64,000 nt of DNA from Entonaema liquescens. Lineage: Eukaryota > Ascomycota > Sordariomycetes > Xylariales > Xylariaceae. Location of the stretch: assembly GCA_902805475.1 (NCBI GenBank), contig CADCSX010000003.1, forward strand, positions 310,001-374,000, read 5' to 3'. Shown piece by piece: positions 35,128 through 47,112 of the stretch (position 1 is its first letter; each line of letters opens with the position of its first letter). The notes beneath the pieces are model-generated. The model was not told where the DNA came from and searched no databases. It was given only the letters and a program-made list of their open reading frames with translations. The position numbers and the translations under genes were made by a program.

Positions 35128-35766
35128 GCTCAATACATGGAATCATCCATACATGCGTAGAAGCATGAACATATATACCCAGCTCGTTTCCTTTTGTCTC
35201 ATCTAAAAAAGTTGCGCGGGCATGGTTAAGGATGGCATGAGTTGGTGGAGTGGCAAAGGACGCAAGTAATGGGTTGGGTTTGTTTAGCGATTCTATAGAC
35301 GAACGTACGTAAACGACGGGATTGGTGATACCACGGCTGCATGAAGCTGGATCTTATTGTTTGATTATTTTTTGTTGGTTTTTTTTAGCATTTGCATCTC
35401 CTTGCTATCCTTCTTCCGGTGTTGTGCGCTTGCTGCGCGCGTCCGGGGCTGGCGGACCCGGCTAGTATTGATGAACATTATTATTATTATTCTCCCTGTA
35501 CATAGTGTAAATAAACCTTTTTATGTATATAATGCACTTTATAGATCAGGGCATTCTTCAAAGACAAATCAATAAAAATGAGTAAATATTAAATACTATG
35601 GCAGAGCAGTGATGCTTTATCCCTTTTTGAACACGTACCAACTTTATTACAATAGCTCTTATTCGTAACCTTCGTGCCAGTTCTAAGTTTTACCCCCATC
35701 ACTTTATTCCCAATTTACTCCGTCGCCGGACGTTTATAAGCTGAAGAAAATCCTTACCTATTGGTT
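35128..35766. other. convergent spacer between HsbA-type and ABC transporter genes
   Basis: About 0.64 kb containing both 3' ends. It holds T-rich tracts near 35360-35386 and ATTATTATTATT near 35479. No gene seen. Confidence 0.5.
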
Positions 35767-38700
35767 TTATAGACCCAGGTTCTGTGCTTCGCACATCTTG
35801 TTATACATGCCGTTCTTTGCGATCAACTCTTCATGCGTTCCCGATTCAACGATCTTACCCCCTGAAAACACGCATATTACATCGGCATGTCTGATCGTTG
35901 ATAGGCGATGGGCTACTGCGATCGTGATTCTGTCATCTTGAGCAGCCGCTTCATTAAGGGCGTCCTGAACAATTCTCTCTGACTGTGTGTCGAGAGCGCT
36001 CGTCGCCTCGTCTAGTAGTAGTACTCGCGGATTCCGGATTAGCGCCCTCGAAATGGCAATGCGCTGACGCTGGCCACCAGAGAGTTGAAGACCGTTGCTA
36101 CCACAGAGCGTTTCGAGACCATCGGGAAGAGAACTAATGAACTCCCACGCATTGGCGGCACGACATGCTGCCACGATATCAGCTTCTTCAATAGATTCCG
36201 GGTTCTCGGTTGGGATTCCCATGGAGACATTCTCGCGGATAGTTCCGGGATAAAGTGCCGGCTCCTGCTGTACAAGTGCGACCTGGTTGCGGTAAAGTCG
36301 AGGGTTCATATCATCCAGATTCTTGGAGTCGATTCTCAAGTGCCCAGCTACAGGATCATAAAAGCGTTCTAGCATGGCGATCATAGTGCTTTTTCCACAA
36401 CCTGAAGCACCAACAAAAGCAACAAATTGTCCCCTTTTAATCTACAATATGGCTGTTAGCTACTCGAATCCATTAGAAGGGAGAAATAGGCGTGTATTAT
36501 GCCACGCACATTAAGGTCAATACCACGCAAGACGCGAGTATAGGGGCGTAATGGGTACGCGAATTGCACGTTGTCCAAGTCTAGATGTTTATAACCAGCT
36601 GGTCCAATATCCTTATTTTCTGCCGATTCTTGGATAGTGGGTTCAAGCTGTTCGAGCCAGAAGATATAATTCGCTGCGCTTGTTGCTTTGGTCATGCCTA
36701 CATAACTCTTAGCAAGCCAATTCAAGACCCAGAAATAGGAGCACACTTACTGCCAGAGAACCCGAAGAGGATAGAAGCTTGTTGGCCGGAAAAGTAAACT
36801 CCGAGAAACGCTATATAGAAGTTGACCAAATTCAAATCCCCGATAGAGACCAGACGGCATCCATACCTATTACATAGCGGTGTTATTATAAGATTCCGGT
36901 ATTGAAAATCGGACTTGGGTTTCATAGAAAAAGGGGGAGGGGTTGATGAACTAACCAAAAGCCGAGAGCCATGAAACAATACTCAACAGTCTGTGTGAAC
37001 GCAAAAGCAGTCATACTAAGCATTATTGGCTTTGTAGAGCTTGAAACGGCGTGATCCAACTCATTTGTGTATCTCTCCAAAACCGACGTCTCAATCGCCA
37101 ACGACGATACTGTTCGAATCGCGGTCACTGCCTCCGAAGCAATTGACGCACTTGACGAGAACCTTTTCGAGATTTTATGATCCATTGCCGATTCGATTCT
37201 GATGCGGGCATATCCGGAAAGCAGCATAGGTGGGAGACCGGCGAATACAATAACGACGCCGAGTTGCCACCCGTAGGCTAAGGCCACGATGCTGCATGAC
37301 ACCACACCAATGACTGCAACAAGAATCAAAGCGACAGTGAAACCCATGAGCTCAAATACAGCTTGCGGGTAAGAATCTGTTCGACTAGTTAAGGCACCAG
37401 TCGTATTCTCCGGCCGATCAAAAAATTGCAAGTCTTGTTTGAGTAGATTGTTAAGGACTTGTCTTCGATATTTGTGGTTGAGTGTCTATTACCCAGTCAG
37501 CCAGCTGCCTTTAAATATCGTTAGAGATCGTGGGCATCATCCTACCTGAGCAACGACATTTGACGTCCATCCAATGACAAAATACACGATCAGACAGCCG
37601 ATTGACATAACAAGAAACATCAACGCGTAGAAGTTTCCCTCTTTTTGCATTTCTGAGCCAGTGAACTGAAACACTTCGATAAACCTCGACATTAATATTG
37701 CCTGACCGGGAAATGCAGCGGCTGGAATATGGTTAGCCCACGTTACGATACTTTTATAGTTTAGTATATATCGGCCTTACCAGCGCCTAGACATCCGAGA
37801 ACGAGTAAAGTATAAGTCCATTTGAGCTCGGGATTCGATACCACCAATCGCCAAACCGTATGAAGGAGTCCAAACGGTTTCCATAGGTCAAAATCATCAC
37901 GAGCTAACTGTTTCTCAGAATGATGATTTGTCGATGTGGAATGCCGTGTCAATGATCTAGTTAGCATAGTAGGGCCGCCACCGTCGGCTTTCTCGTCGGT
38001 GTCGTCCGAGGAGTCGCTATCAGAGGGCTGTTTAGTCACAGACAGATCCTGGGCTCGCACGAGGCGCGCATAGACACCATTTCGTTCCAAAAGCGAACTG
38101 TGTGTTCCCTGTTCAATGATGGATCCCTTTTCCATCACCACGATGTTATCAGCGTTTCGTATCGTAGCCAACTTATGCGCAATCATGATGGTGGTACGCC
38201 CTTTTGAGACGTTGTCGAGGGCTTTCTGAACTATTTCCTCGGCCTGGGGGTCAAGCGCGCTGGTGGCTTCATCAAGAAGAAGAATAGTTGGCTGCGATAC
38301 AACGCTTCGAGCAATCGCGACTCTCTGTTTTTGACCTCCAGATAACGAACCACCTCGTTCTCCGATAACAGTATCGTAGCCATTCGGGAGGTCGGAGATG
38401 AAGTCATCCGCAAAGGCGATTCGAGCAGCTTCCTTCACTCTCTCCAGTTTGGCAGACGGTGTATCATTCTCCCAAGCGGTGCCGACAAGACCGTTTGCGA
38501 TATTATCGAAAACAGTTCCGGCGAATAAGATTGGCTCTTGTTGGACGAGCCGAACATGTTGTCTCAACCATTGAAGATTCAGCTGATCAATAGGTCGGCC
38601 GTCAAGTTTCACGGTCCCAGATAGCGGGTTGTACCATCGCTCAATTAAGCCGATGATAGTACTCTTCCCCGACCCGCTTGCTCCGACAAGTGCTGTTACT

Positions 38701-40067
38701 TTCCCAGCAGGAATGTGTAGCCCGAAGTCGTTTAGTACTGTAACGCCGGGGCGCATCGGATAGCTAAAGGAGACACGATCGAAATCGATAGTTCCCGTCA
38801 CTTGCGCAGGCTTCTCCCCTTGCTGGCCGAATGGGTCAATGGCTGAAGTTCGATCCATAAGCCGGAATAGTTCCGCAGCGGCCGCGGCCGCACGAGTAAA
38901 GTCAATTATATAAGGAGCTATAGAAGTCAAACTTATGGCCGCAATGATGACTGACATGAGGACGCTGTTTACGGTTGATTAGAACTGGACTAAAAGTCAT
39001 GAGATCCAGTAGGGATGTACTAACGTGAAAACGTCACCGGGTTCAGCAACTTCACCCCTAGCCAGCATCCCAACACCCTGCCAGAAACACAACCCGACTC
39101 CCGCAAATATGATGGCATATTCAGCGGAGAACATGCAACCGAAGAGTGCATTCTTCTTGTTTCCAAGAGTTCGCGAGGCTTGTAAATACTTATCAAAATC
39201 CTTCATCAGCCGGGATCGTAAGCCGAAGGCGTGAACGGTCCGAATGCTCGATAGGATGCTCTCCGCAAAAGATCCGGCCTGCGCATGAATCTTGAGAATC
39301 TTAGATTCGATCATAGCCTCTATAGTAGAGCTCACACCCATTACGATAAGGGTAGCCGGAGCAATGCAGCAGGTGATCAGAGTAAGCTTCCACTGTGTGA
39401 CAAAAGCTAAGACAAAGGCAGATATGAAGGCCGATATTCCCTGGACGACGAGCCCTAGCTTTTCTGATGCTCCTGACTGAATCAACCGGCCGTTCGAAGT
39501 GGCTTGCATGGCAATCGAGCCGCCTGTGCCAGCATCGAAGAAAGCGACTTCCTGACTGAGACCTGCCTTGAGATATTGATGACGAATGTTTCGTGCGATT
39601 CGATAGGCTGCGAGTGTAAAGAGACAACTGTACCCGAAGGTAAGGACGAATCGTGCGATTCCGATAATAAAGAAGTATAGACTATGTCGGTTTAGTTATT
39701 ACGCCTGTGAAAGATGAGGCTCTCTAATATAACGACCTACGCTAGACGAGAGGCATCTTTCCGGAAATCAGTCGGGCTGGAAGCACCAGACGCAAAATCA
39801 GTGATGACTGTGACGAAATGGCCGAATACTAAGTTGACAAGAGCCATGCCGACACCAGAGCCCAGGGCACATGCGGTCGCCACGAGCTGCAATGCATGCT
39901 CTTTCCGCGTGCCATATTTGAAGATTCTCTGCCAGATATTTAGCACATAATTTACATCGATAGCGCCGACATTTACCTACGACATAAGCGCGAAAGGCAC
40001 CTGAATCTTGTCCTGAATCTTGTTGGGTCGTCTCTTCTACTGCTGTCTTTTCCGAAGGGGACTCCAT
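35767..40067 (-). CDS. ABCB-type multidrug transporter (full-length MDR/P-glycoprotein)
   Basis: ATP-driven efflux pump with two membrane domains and two nucleotide-binding domains. Nine exons on the minus strand: 40067-39981, 39928-39741, 39681-39025, 38964-37781, 37721-37546, 37485-36956, 36866-36751, 36697-36510 and 36441-35767, all in phase, giving 1266 residues. NBD1 has Walker A GASGSGKST, signature LSGGQKQRVAIAR and Walker B TILLLDEATSAL. NBD2 has GASGCGKST, LSGGQRQRIAISR and VLLLDEATSAL, each followed by the H-loop histidine (IAHKLATIR; VAHRLSTIR). The first membrane domain starts with GSGVGMALVNLVFGHFV after a short soluble head. A linker rich in Ser/Asp lies between the halves. All catalytic motifs are intact. 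It is divergent from a Zn2Cys6 regulator. Substrate is unknown; drug or secondary-metabolite export and a-factor-like peptide export are both possible for the family. Confidence 0.93.
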
Positions 40068-40894
40068 CGTACACTATACATGAGTATGGTAAAGACGGAT
40101 AATGAATATAAGTCAAAGGCTCAAAAGAGCTTTAACAATGCCCCTGAACTCAGACAGGCTTCTCTTGAATTGATTACATGAAGAATCTAAAATATCGTGT
40201 TTATTACTTCCTTTATACCGCGACAGAGTAGCTGTAGCGAAACCCGGAGTTGCAAGGCGTGATGGATAAGATTGTGCGGCCGGCGCAGTTTCGGTAGCAT
40301 CGAGACACCGCTCACCGCGCCCCGCGGGATGCCTTTCACTATGGGCTTGAATATCATGGCCTTAATTTAGTCGAAAATCACTACATTCCGAGAACAAGCC
40401 AAGACAAATGACACGCCCAGACGCCTCGGGGACCCATGTATGAATTCTGAAAGACCTCCGGGCCGTATAGATAAGATCTTACCTCGTAGCATGACTTACA
40501 ACCTGATGGTGTACCTGGAAGATTGCCTCTTGGGAGGTAGTGAGGTCATTGCTTCGGTCGCCGCGGATGCCGAATAACGCCTGGCATAGTTTCGAAATCC
40601 ACCCCGGTAAAACCGAACCGTGATCACCGCCTCAATTAGTGAGACTAGTCTCCGGATCTACTTTCACATGTGGACTCAAGCTTAGAGCGGCAGCGCTGTT
40701 TCGGAGTTTCCGAGAATGCGAAAACTGCTGTTCAAACTTTTCGTCACTGCGCAGCGAAACACGGCGACTCAGTCCAAGAAATACCACTCACGCGATCCCC
40801 TAAGATTAGTTCATATTATCTTTAACTACATAGAATCTATCATCTTCTGCCGTGGAACCTTCCGGCCCTAATACGCGTCGTGTGTGGCTTAAAT
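40068..40894. promoter_or_regulatory. shared divergent promoter of ABC transporter and Zn2Cys6 regulator
   Basis: An 827-bp interval between two start codons pointing apart. CCG/CGG-containing palindromes typical of binuclear zinc-cluster targets occur near 40456-40465 (CTCCGGGCCG), 40651-40656 (TCCGGA) and 40861-40866 (TCCGGC). These are short and common, so the assignment is suggestive only. Confidence 0.45.
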
Positions 40895-43646
40895 ATGCCG
40901 GAAGATACTGTGGAGCATACGGAACGAGAACCGTTGACCCCGAGTAAAGCGGTACGACCTCCGGCCTGTTATTGAGTCTTATTGAACATCTTGGTTACAG
41001 AGCTAACTGACTATGGAAATATATAGTGCAACTATTGTCGAAGTCGAAAGGTTAGACATTATTATTAGACCCCTAACCCTATTCAGGACAGCTAATTGGC
41101 TACTTAAGATTCGCTGCGATAGAAAATCCCCTTGCTCGAATTGTCAAAGATTAAAAATAACGTGTACAACGGCACCGCGTGCTTTAAGGCCAAGAAAGCA
41201 ACGGGTTTTAATATCCTCGCAATAGTAAGCCTATACTTAGATACTATCAAACCACCCAAGACGTACTTCTTACCATGTATGTCTCAAACTAGCGATGATA
41301 AAATTGATGATATTAATGTGAGGCTTGACCAACTCAACCAACATATCAATACTTTAATCGCGGGTAACATCCCGTCTCAAGTAGCAAGAGGCCCTGGCTC
41401 GCCTACTCCTAGCCCATCGAGCCGTTCGACCCGCTCGCCTATTCCAAGCCGTGCACCAGCAAGTAACACTAAGACTACCCCCTCGACCCGAAGTGAATGC
41501 CAACAAAACTTTCAACTCGTGAGCGACAGCATACAAGTTAGCCGGGAACACGAAGAAGAACCAGTTGTTGAAGGGTTATCAACACTTTCTGCCAATTCAA
41601 CGTTCGCCGTTGATCGTTTACGTAAAGTAGCCGGTGCGGATCGAGAAAAAGGTCACAACTTCGAGACTAGAGAGCTCGTGGACAGACTTCACCAGATCGT
41701 TAACGCAATTAAGCATAAACAGCTATCATCAGAACTTCTATTACCTCATGCACTTTCTTCAGCACAAGGTCGGGATGGCCGCCAAATGCCGCCGATTCAA
41801 GCCACCGTAGCAGTGATAAGAAAAGCACAAGGTAAATATTCACCTCGACAAATCTCTACCATTTAATACGCATTAGGTGAGAAGTTGGAGCCTCATAAAT
41901 ATATGCTAATTAAACTCCTAGAACAACACAATATGTCTCTTAGGTTCATCAGCGCGATGCTCCACGCTGAAACCCTCTCGGAATTATGCCTAAAGGTGTA
42001 CTTTTCTGGAGACTACTCCGAAGCCGAGTTTATCATCACAAACGCGGCGTTGTACCGTAAGTATGTCCTCTCTGAGATTAGGAAGAGCTAAACTAATGGA
42101 CCATATACCTATAGATCTATTTAGCCATGTTGACATTGAAAAAAATGACCAGCTACCTCCGGGTGGCTCGCAAGAAGACTACGCACTACTCTGTCAAGTA
42201 AACCTCGAAACTGCACTTTCTAAGTTGTCTCTGCATATCATAGCCACCCATGACATGGTTCTAGCACTCACTCTAGCAGTACGTTGCGCCAAGTACCTAC
42301 ACGGTGATGATTCCTCGCTAATCGACTATGGACAGGCCATTTACGCAGTGGATATTTCGAAACCGTCTCTAGCGTGGACGTACACGATTGCCGCATATCA
42401 TGCCGCTCACACTCTCGGCTTTCATACCCGAGCGAAGGGTGCAAAGCCAGGAACAGATGTCCCAAACAAGATGGGTTTACTCTTCTGGACTATTTACGTC
42501 TTGGAAAAGTCCTTAAGTCTGCGCATCGGTCGTTGTTCGACTATCCCAGACATTGAAATCACAGTTCCAATGCCAGCGGGTCCACACACACCAGCTACTC
42601 CTGAAATGAATTACTGCCACCAGACTATTAGAATCGCTATTGTGACCGGGAGGACTTACGAAAAGCTCTATAGCGAGCATTCTCTTTCCGTCCCTGACGA
42701 CATACGGCGACAGGTAGTATCGGAATTGTCGCAGGAGATGCACGATATTCAAGATAAGTCTCGTGCTATAATTGTAAATCATCACCTAGCCCTTGACTCT
42801 TTCATTAAATATACCCACGTCACTAACACCGTAATTTTATCCTAGAAACAAATGCTTCAGTCCGAAACTGACAGCTTCTCGCGAGAGTTCATCGAATTCA
42901 TATCGAGTTGCGATGAAGTCTTCCGGCTATCATTTCTAACGCTCATACACCGAGCTGCTCCTCCGCAAGCCGATTCCGTGTCAACCTTCAGTGATGAGTG
43001 CATCTTCTTTGCTAGGGCTGCGCTAGAATGCCATCAAAACTACGTGCACGTCCTTGGGATTCCGCGACTCTTGTCCTCATATGTGAACTGGTACGTCTGA
43101 CATGCTCCGTGGAAGTGCTATTCGCCATAATTAAGATGTAATCTGACATTAGCTCCTTTTAGGACCATTCTATTTTCCCCATTCGTCCCCTTCATCGTGC
43201 TGTTTTGCTGCGTACTGGAGACTGGGGACGAGGAGGACTTGGCTCGAATGCAGGCTTTCGTCAGCTCCATAGAATCCGCACGCGACCATTCCAACGTCAT
43301 TGCGAAGCATCATAGTCTCTTCCAGGGGTTCTACAGCGTGGCAGTGCGCTATAACGAACTCAAGTCCGCCTCGACGCCAGTGCAGCGGGAGCAGGAGGAA
43401 CTCAGATTGGAGATGGACAGTTTCCTAAGCGAACTGGGATTTCAGACGCAGGTAGGATCAACTACTGCGAATGGGATCCAGGATATGGGGTCGGAAAGAA
43501 CCTTGGTACCAACATTTAGTGGAGGAGCTCAACCCGATGTGTCTAAGGGATACCAGGAGGTCGACCAGGCACTGCGATTGCCAAGGTGGTATACCATGAA
43601 CCAGCAGATGATCGGGCTTTTAGACAACGACGATTTGCCCTTTTAA
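40895..43646 (+). CDS. Zn2Cys6 transcription factor (fungal-specific TF domain)
   Basis: Eight exons join in phase to 767 residues: 40895-40951, 41027-41050, 41109-41224, 41293-41831, 41877-42056, 42115-42773, 42846-43090 and 43163-43646. The DNA-binding cluster is rebuilt across the first three exons: KACNYCRSRK then IRCDRKSPCSNCQRLKITC, giving the exact CX2CX6CX6CX2CX6C pattern. A 24-nt microexon (41027-41050) carries the first two cysteines. The following linker is Ser/Pro rich with a short helix (NVRLDQLNQHINTL). The middle homology region contains ALTLAVRCAKYLHGD, the AYHAAHTLGFHTRA block and LLFWTIYVLEKSLSLRIGRCS, the hallmark motif of the fungal TF domain. An apparent TAG at 42843 lies inside the 72-nt intron 42774-42845. 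Its position next to the ABC pump suggests it controls that gene. Confidence 0.9.
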
Positions 43647-44034
43647 GTTGGGTGTTTTGAACCTTGCGCGTAGCTGTCTTTTGAATGGCCGGTTCGTATT
43701 TCTCAAACCGCCGTTTGTGGTCAGTTGATTCGCGAACCCCGAACGAACGCCCAGCAACAGACTCGATCCCATGTAATATATTATTCTTTTCGTTTTATGT
43801 ATTCGATGTTTACATAGTTTAATCTTAAGGAAAATCACTGAACTTGGCCGTGGTCAACGTGAACTCCATAAATTGAATTAAATCAAGCCGATCGTTTCTA
43901 CATGCAAACAACTTTTTGATCCAGTTCCCCTCAAACCGAGCATGGATCCAACCAACACCAAACACAACACAACTCAAACAGTATGAGCCATTAAAGTTTC
44001 CACGAATATGTTACCCATTGTCATCGTCTTATGT
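43647..44034. other. convergent spacer
   Basis: About 390 bp of shared 3' region between the regulator and the secreted-protein gene. No feature seen. Confidence 0.5.
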
Positions 44035-44563
44035 TTATTCGACAGAAGTTTCGGTCGGCTCTGGGCATGGTGGTGGTGAAAATGTTGGCGTGGGGCCACA
44101 GGCCGGGAAGCATCTGTATAAGTGTTAGATTTCCGTATGCGTGCTTATACTTGTTTGAAGGTACGCACCCGCCATAAGTAAGGACAGCAGTAGGAGGGGA
44201 TCCACATGACCTAAGGTAATCGACACAAGAAGTTCCGGTTTTGGTGCAAGGGGAAGCGGTCGATGTAGTCGGCGGCAATGTCGTCGGGGCCGATGTGATC
44301 TCGGGGCATGGCGGAGGACTCGGCTGGGCTTGTGTGCACATGTCATAGCATCTCCCGTACTTGATTCCTGGGAAGGGTCAACTTAAATCTCATAGCGCGA
44401 CAGAGCTTTGTCATTTCAAAGAGGGTTACCAACCACATCTATTAACGCCATCTATACATTTGATGCGAGGGCAATCAGCCTTTTCCGGTAGAGCACTGGC
44501 GGCAGCCCCAAGGGCCAAGAAAATGACGTTGAATAGCATGGCGAATAGTGGATATTTGAACAT
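44035..44563 (-). CDS. small secreted cysteine-rich protein (effector-like)
   Basis: Three exons on the minus strand, 44563-44434, 44367-44169 and 44113-44035, give 135 residues. A signal peptide (MFKYPLFAMLFNVIFLALGA) precedes a mature part with about fourteen cysteines: CPRIKCIDGVNRCGIKYGRCYDMC, two CPxP-type proline-rich segments (PSPPPCPE and FSPPPCPE), and CVDYLRSC. The third exon is read in the frame that yields GGCFPACGPTPTFSPPPCPE because it repeats the pattern of exon 2; a continuous alternative frame without that intron exists but lacks this symmetry. The first intron uses a weaker GTTGGT donor. No family is recognised. Size, secretion signal and cysteine content fit candidate effectors or wall proteins, but the class is defined by form, not function. 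Confidence 0.68.
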
Positions 44564-47112
44564 TTAGTTGGGCTTTTATTGCGGAAATATCGCGGTTAGG
44601 AGGTATTTGAGGTATGGCAGTCGTGGTCGAGAAGACCTTTATGTAGCCCGAGATGTGCCATCTCAATCCCTACATCATGAATGCACCAATACGAAGTCAG
44701 ACGCCTTGGCATATACTAATATTATAAACGGTTTCTCGTCCCGCTAGAAATTCATTACTCTATCCGGTAGAGGTGGTCCCGGAATCTGGGGTTGGGAGAC
44801 GCAGGAAAGAGCCGACACTAGAAATACTGAGATTAACCCAGCAAGGGGGGCACAGGCTATTGTCGTGATGTTAGCTAAGCAGGGACTGATGTTGCGGTAA
44901 ACAACGCCATCATATCGTATCTCAGACTAGGTATCCGGTCCTATATAGGTTAGGTATCTCGTGTGTGAATATTGTACCAAAAAACTGAACTCTCGTTAAG
45001 TGATATCCTGGCTAAGTCGTGGAAATACTGTCGTCTGTTCGACTGCTGACATCTTCAGATCGGCATATTGCATTGACATTGAACTACTAGCCGTTACTCT
45101 GAAATTTTTGTTTGGGTGTTCTAGAAGGGTTAACGAGGTGCGTATGTTGATTGATATGCGGCGAAATTAACCGGGCTGTTGCATCAGCCTTTCTTCCGTA
45201 CTTGGCACCGCAACTCTCTTATACCTATTAAACATATTGCGGGGGATGTGTTGCCGCTAGTTATGGTATAGAGGTAGCACCGCGGCTGTTGTATTTGACT
45301 CTTGGAGTTATGCGGGTGGATGAGTTAGCAGCTTGAGATTTGGTGATATATTCATCTCTTCAAGGCATGCCTATATATGGAGACTTTGAAGATGAGTTGA
45401 GATATGTAAGGGGCTAGGAACTGATATGGTCGAAAGTTGACCTCCGTGATCTCGTTAAGACGTTTTCATCTAAGCTAATAAGATAACTTGCACGGACGGC
45501 GATGCTTATCGCCTACCAACAACAATTGGTTTATTGACGCTGTATTGAGTTAATCATACCGTTCAACATTCTAAATTCATCATCTTAAAATGTTGAGTTG
45601 TTTTGGAATTACGCTTTGACATATCTAGCACGATATGAAAGTGTAAGACGGGAGCTTGTTATGTTAATGACAACATAGAGCCAATTGATCTTACCATATT
45701 GACCCAGTAATCGGTGGCATCATTCCAAGTTGGATGGCCAGTGTTAATATGTACCTATTCATCTGGGATCATCGGGATCGCTCTAACTATTAAGCGAAAA
45801 TCCAGGGGCAGACCCGTCCCGCCGGGGTCCGGATGGGCAGATCCGGGTTCATATGTGGCTTTCTTTTTTCTTTTTCTTTTTAGTAAGCCCGTGTCCTACG
45901 CGTCATTTTAGTCCCAACTCCCTAAGTGAATTGTATCTTTCAACTTCTGTCATACGAGATCCCGATCTCAAAAAAATACGGAACCCTAGGCGAAAGGTTT
46001 GCCGAAGTCAGTGGACGAAATCCAACTAACAATAGACGGACATGTACTCTTCATTCGTCTCGTCATGCTTTGAATGTTGCCACGAGATATCATCGCACAT
46101 TGTATGACCTTGTCATTGTGACAGCTACCAACGGTCCAGCTTGTGTTGCCTACTATCATATGTCCAATACCAGGTGCAGGCGTCAGATGCTGCTGCATAT
46201 TGGACCTCGGGGCGGCCTTCACCGAACGACTAGCGTCGTTTACCGCCGCACATTTTTTGAGAAGTGAATGCAAAGCATCCTTTCCATCGCTTGGCAAGTA
46301 TCAGTACGAATTTCGTTAAGACGAATTTATTCCGAATTTTCTATCTTTACTTTGGTGATCTCAAGTGAGAGCTACCCCATTACTTCCTATCAAGTCTCTT
46401 AGCTATGAAAGGGGACCACGTCTCATTCCTCTTCCGATATGTTTGACCCCCGCAAGAAGCACTATGAGATCATGCGGGGATATATCATTCATCGTCTATT
46501 GTTTTAAGTGGCAACAGACGTGTCTCTAGCGTGCTCGTAGGCTCGACAGCTCCAGCGGCCATACAGAGTCGTAGGTCATAGACGTATGCGTCAGCTAGAA
46601 GTCTGGGTAGCTTGGCCTTATTCTGCTAAGCATCTATGATAGGCATCTGTATGTGTGGAATAGGCCTCCCATCCCACTCAACCCACACTGCCCCCCTGCA
46701 AATAGCAGAAGAGCTGTAATCCCAGTTGACATCACCTCTTGTGCAATTTTCTAAAAGCTTTTGGAGATTCACAGCAGTTATTCGCTACACAACTGGAGTC
46801 TGACAACAACGACGACAACGTTGGAACGTCGGAATATTTGAGGATATCACCAACCAGTAAACATCGGCTTGCTGCAGGAAATACGTCGAGGCGCAGCTCT
46901 GCGTAATAAGACCCTATCTGCAGCCCCTCGGGAGGTCTCCCAGTATTATTCTACATAATACGTTGCATGCCTACATTGCTTTTGTTTTTAAAAAGCGCAC
47001 ATCATTACATTAAACTTGTAGCTTACGGCTTGATCTCCTTCGAAATTGGTACTTCAACGATCACCACCATCCTCAACATTGCGCGTGAGACCTTATTACG
47101 CAAACACCAACC
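44564..47112. other. gene-poor AT-rich spacer
   Basis: About 2.5 kb. Short frames at 45714-46297 occur on both strands and match nothing recognisable. No transposon motif, RNA gene or long repeat was seen. It includes the promoters of both flanking genes, which point apart. Confidence 0.5.

Noticed and set aside
42774..42845. Apparent nonsense codon (TAG) in the Zn2Cys6 gene
   Set aside because: It lies in a 72-nt intron with a GTAAAT donor, CACTAAC branch site and CCTAG acceptor. Removing it keeps frame.
45926..46297. Overlapping ORFs on both strands of about 103-113 codons
   Set aside because: Neither has a family pattern, signal peptide or flanking splice sites that extend it.
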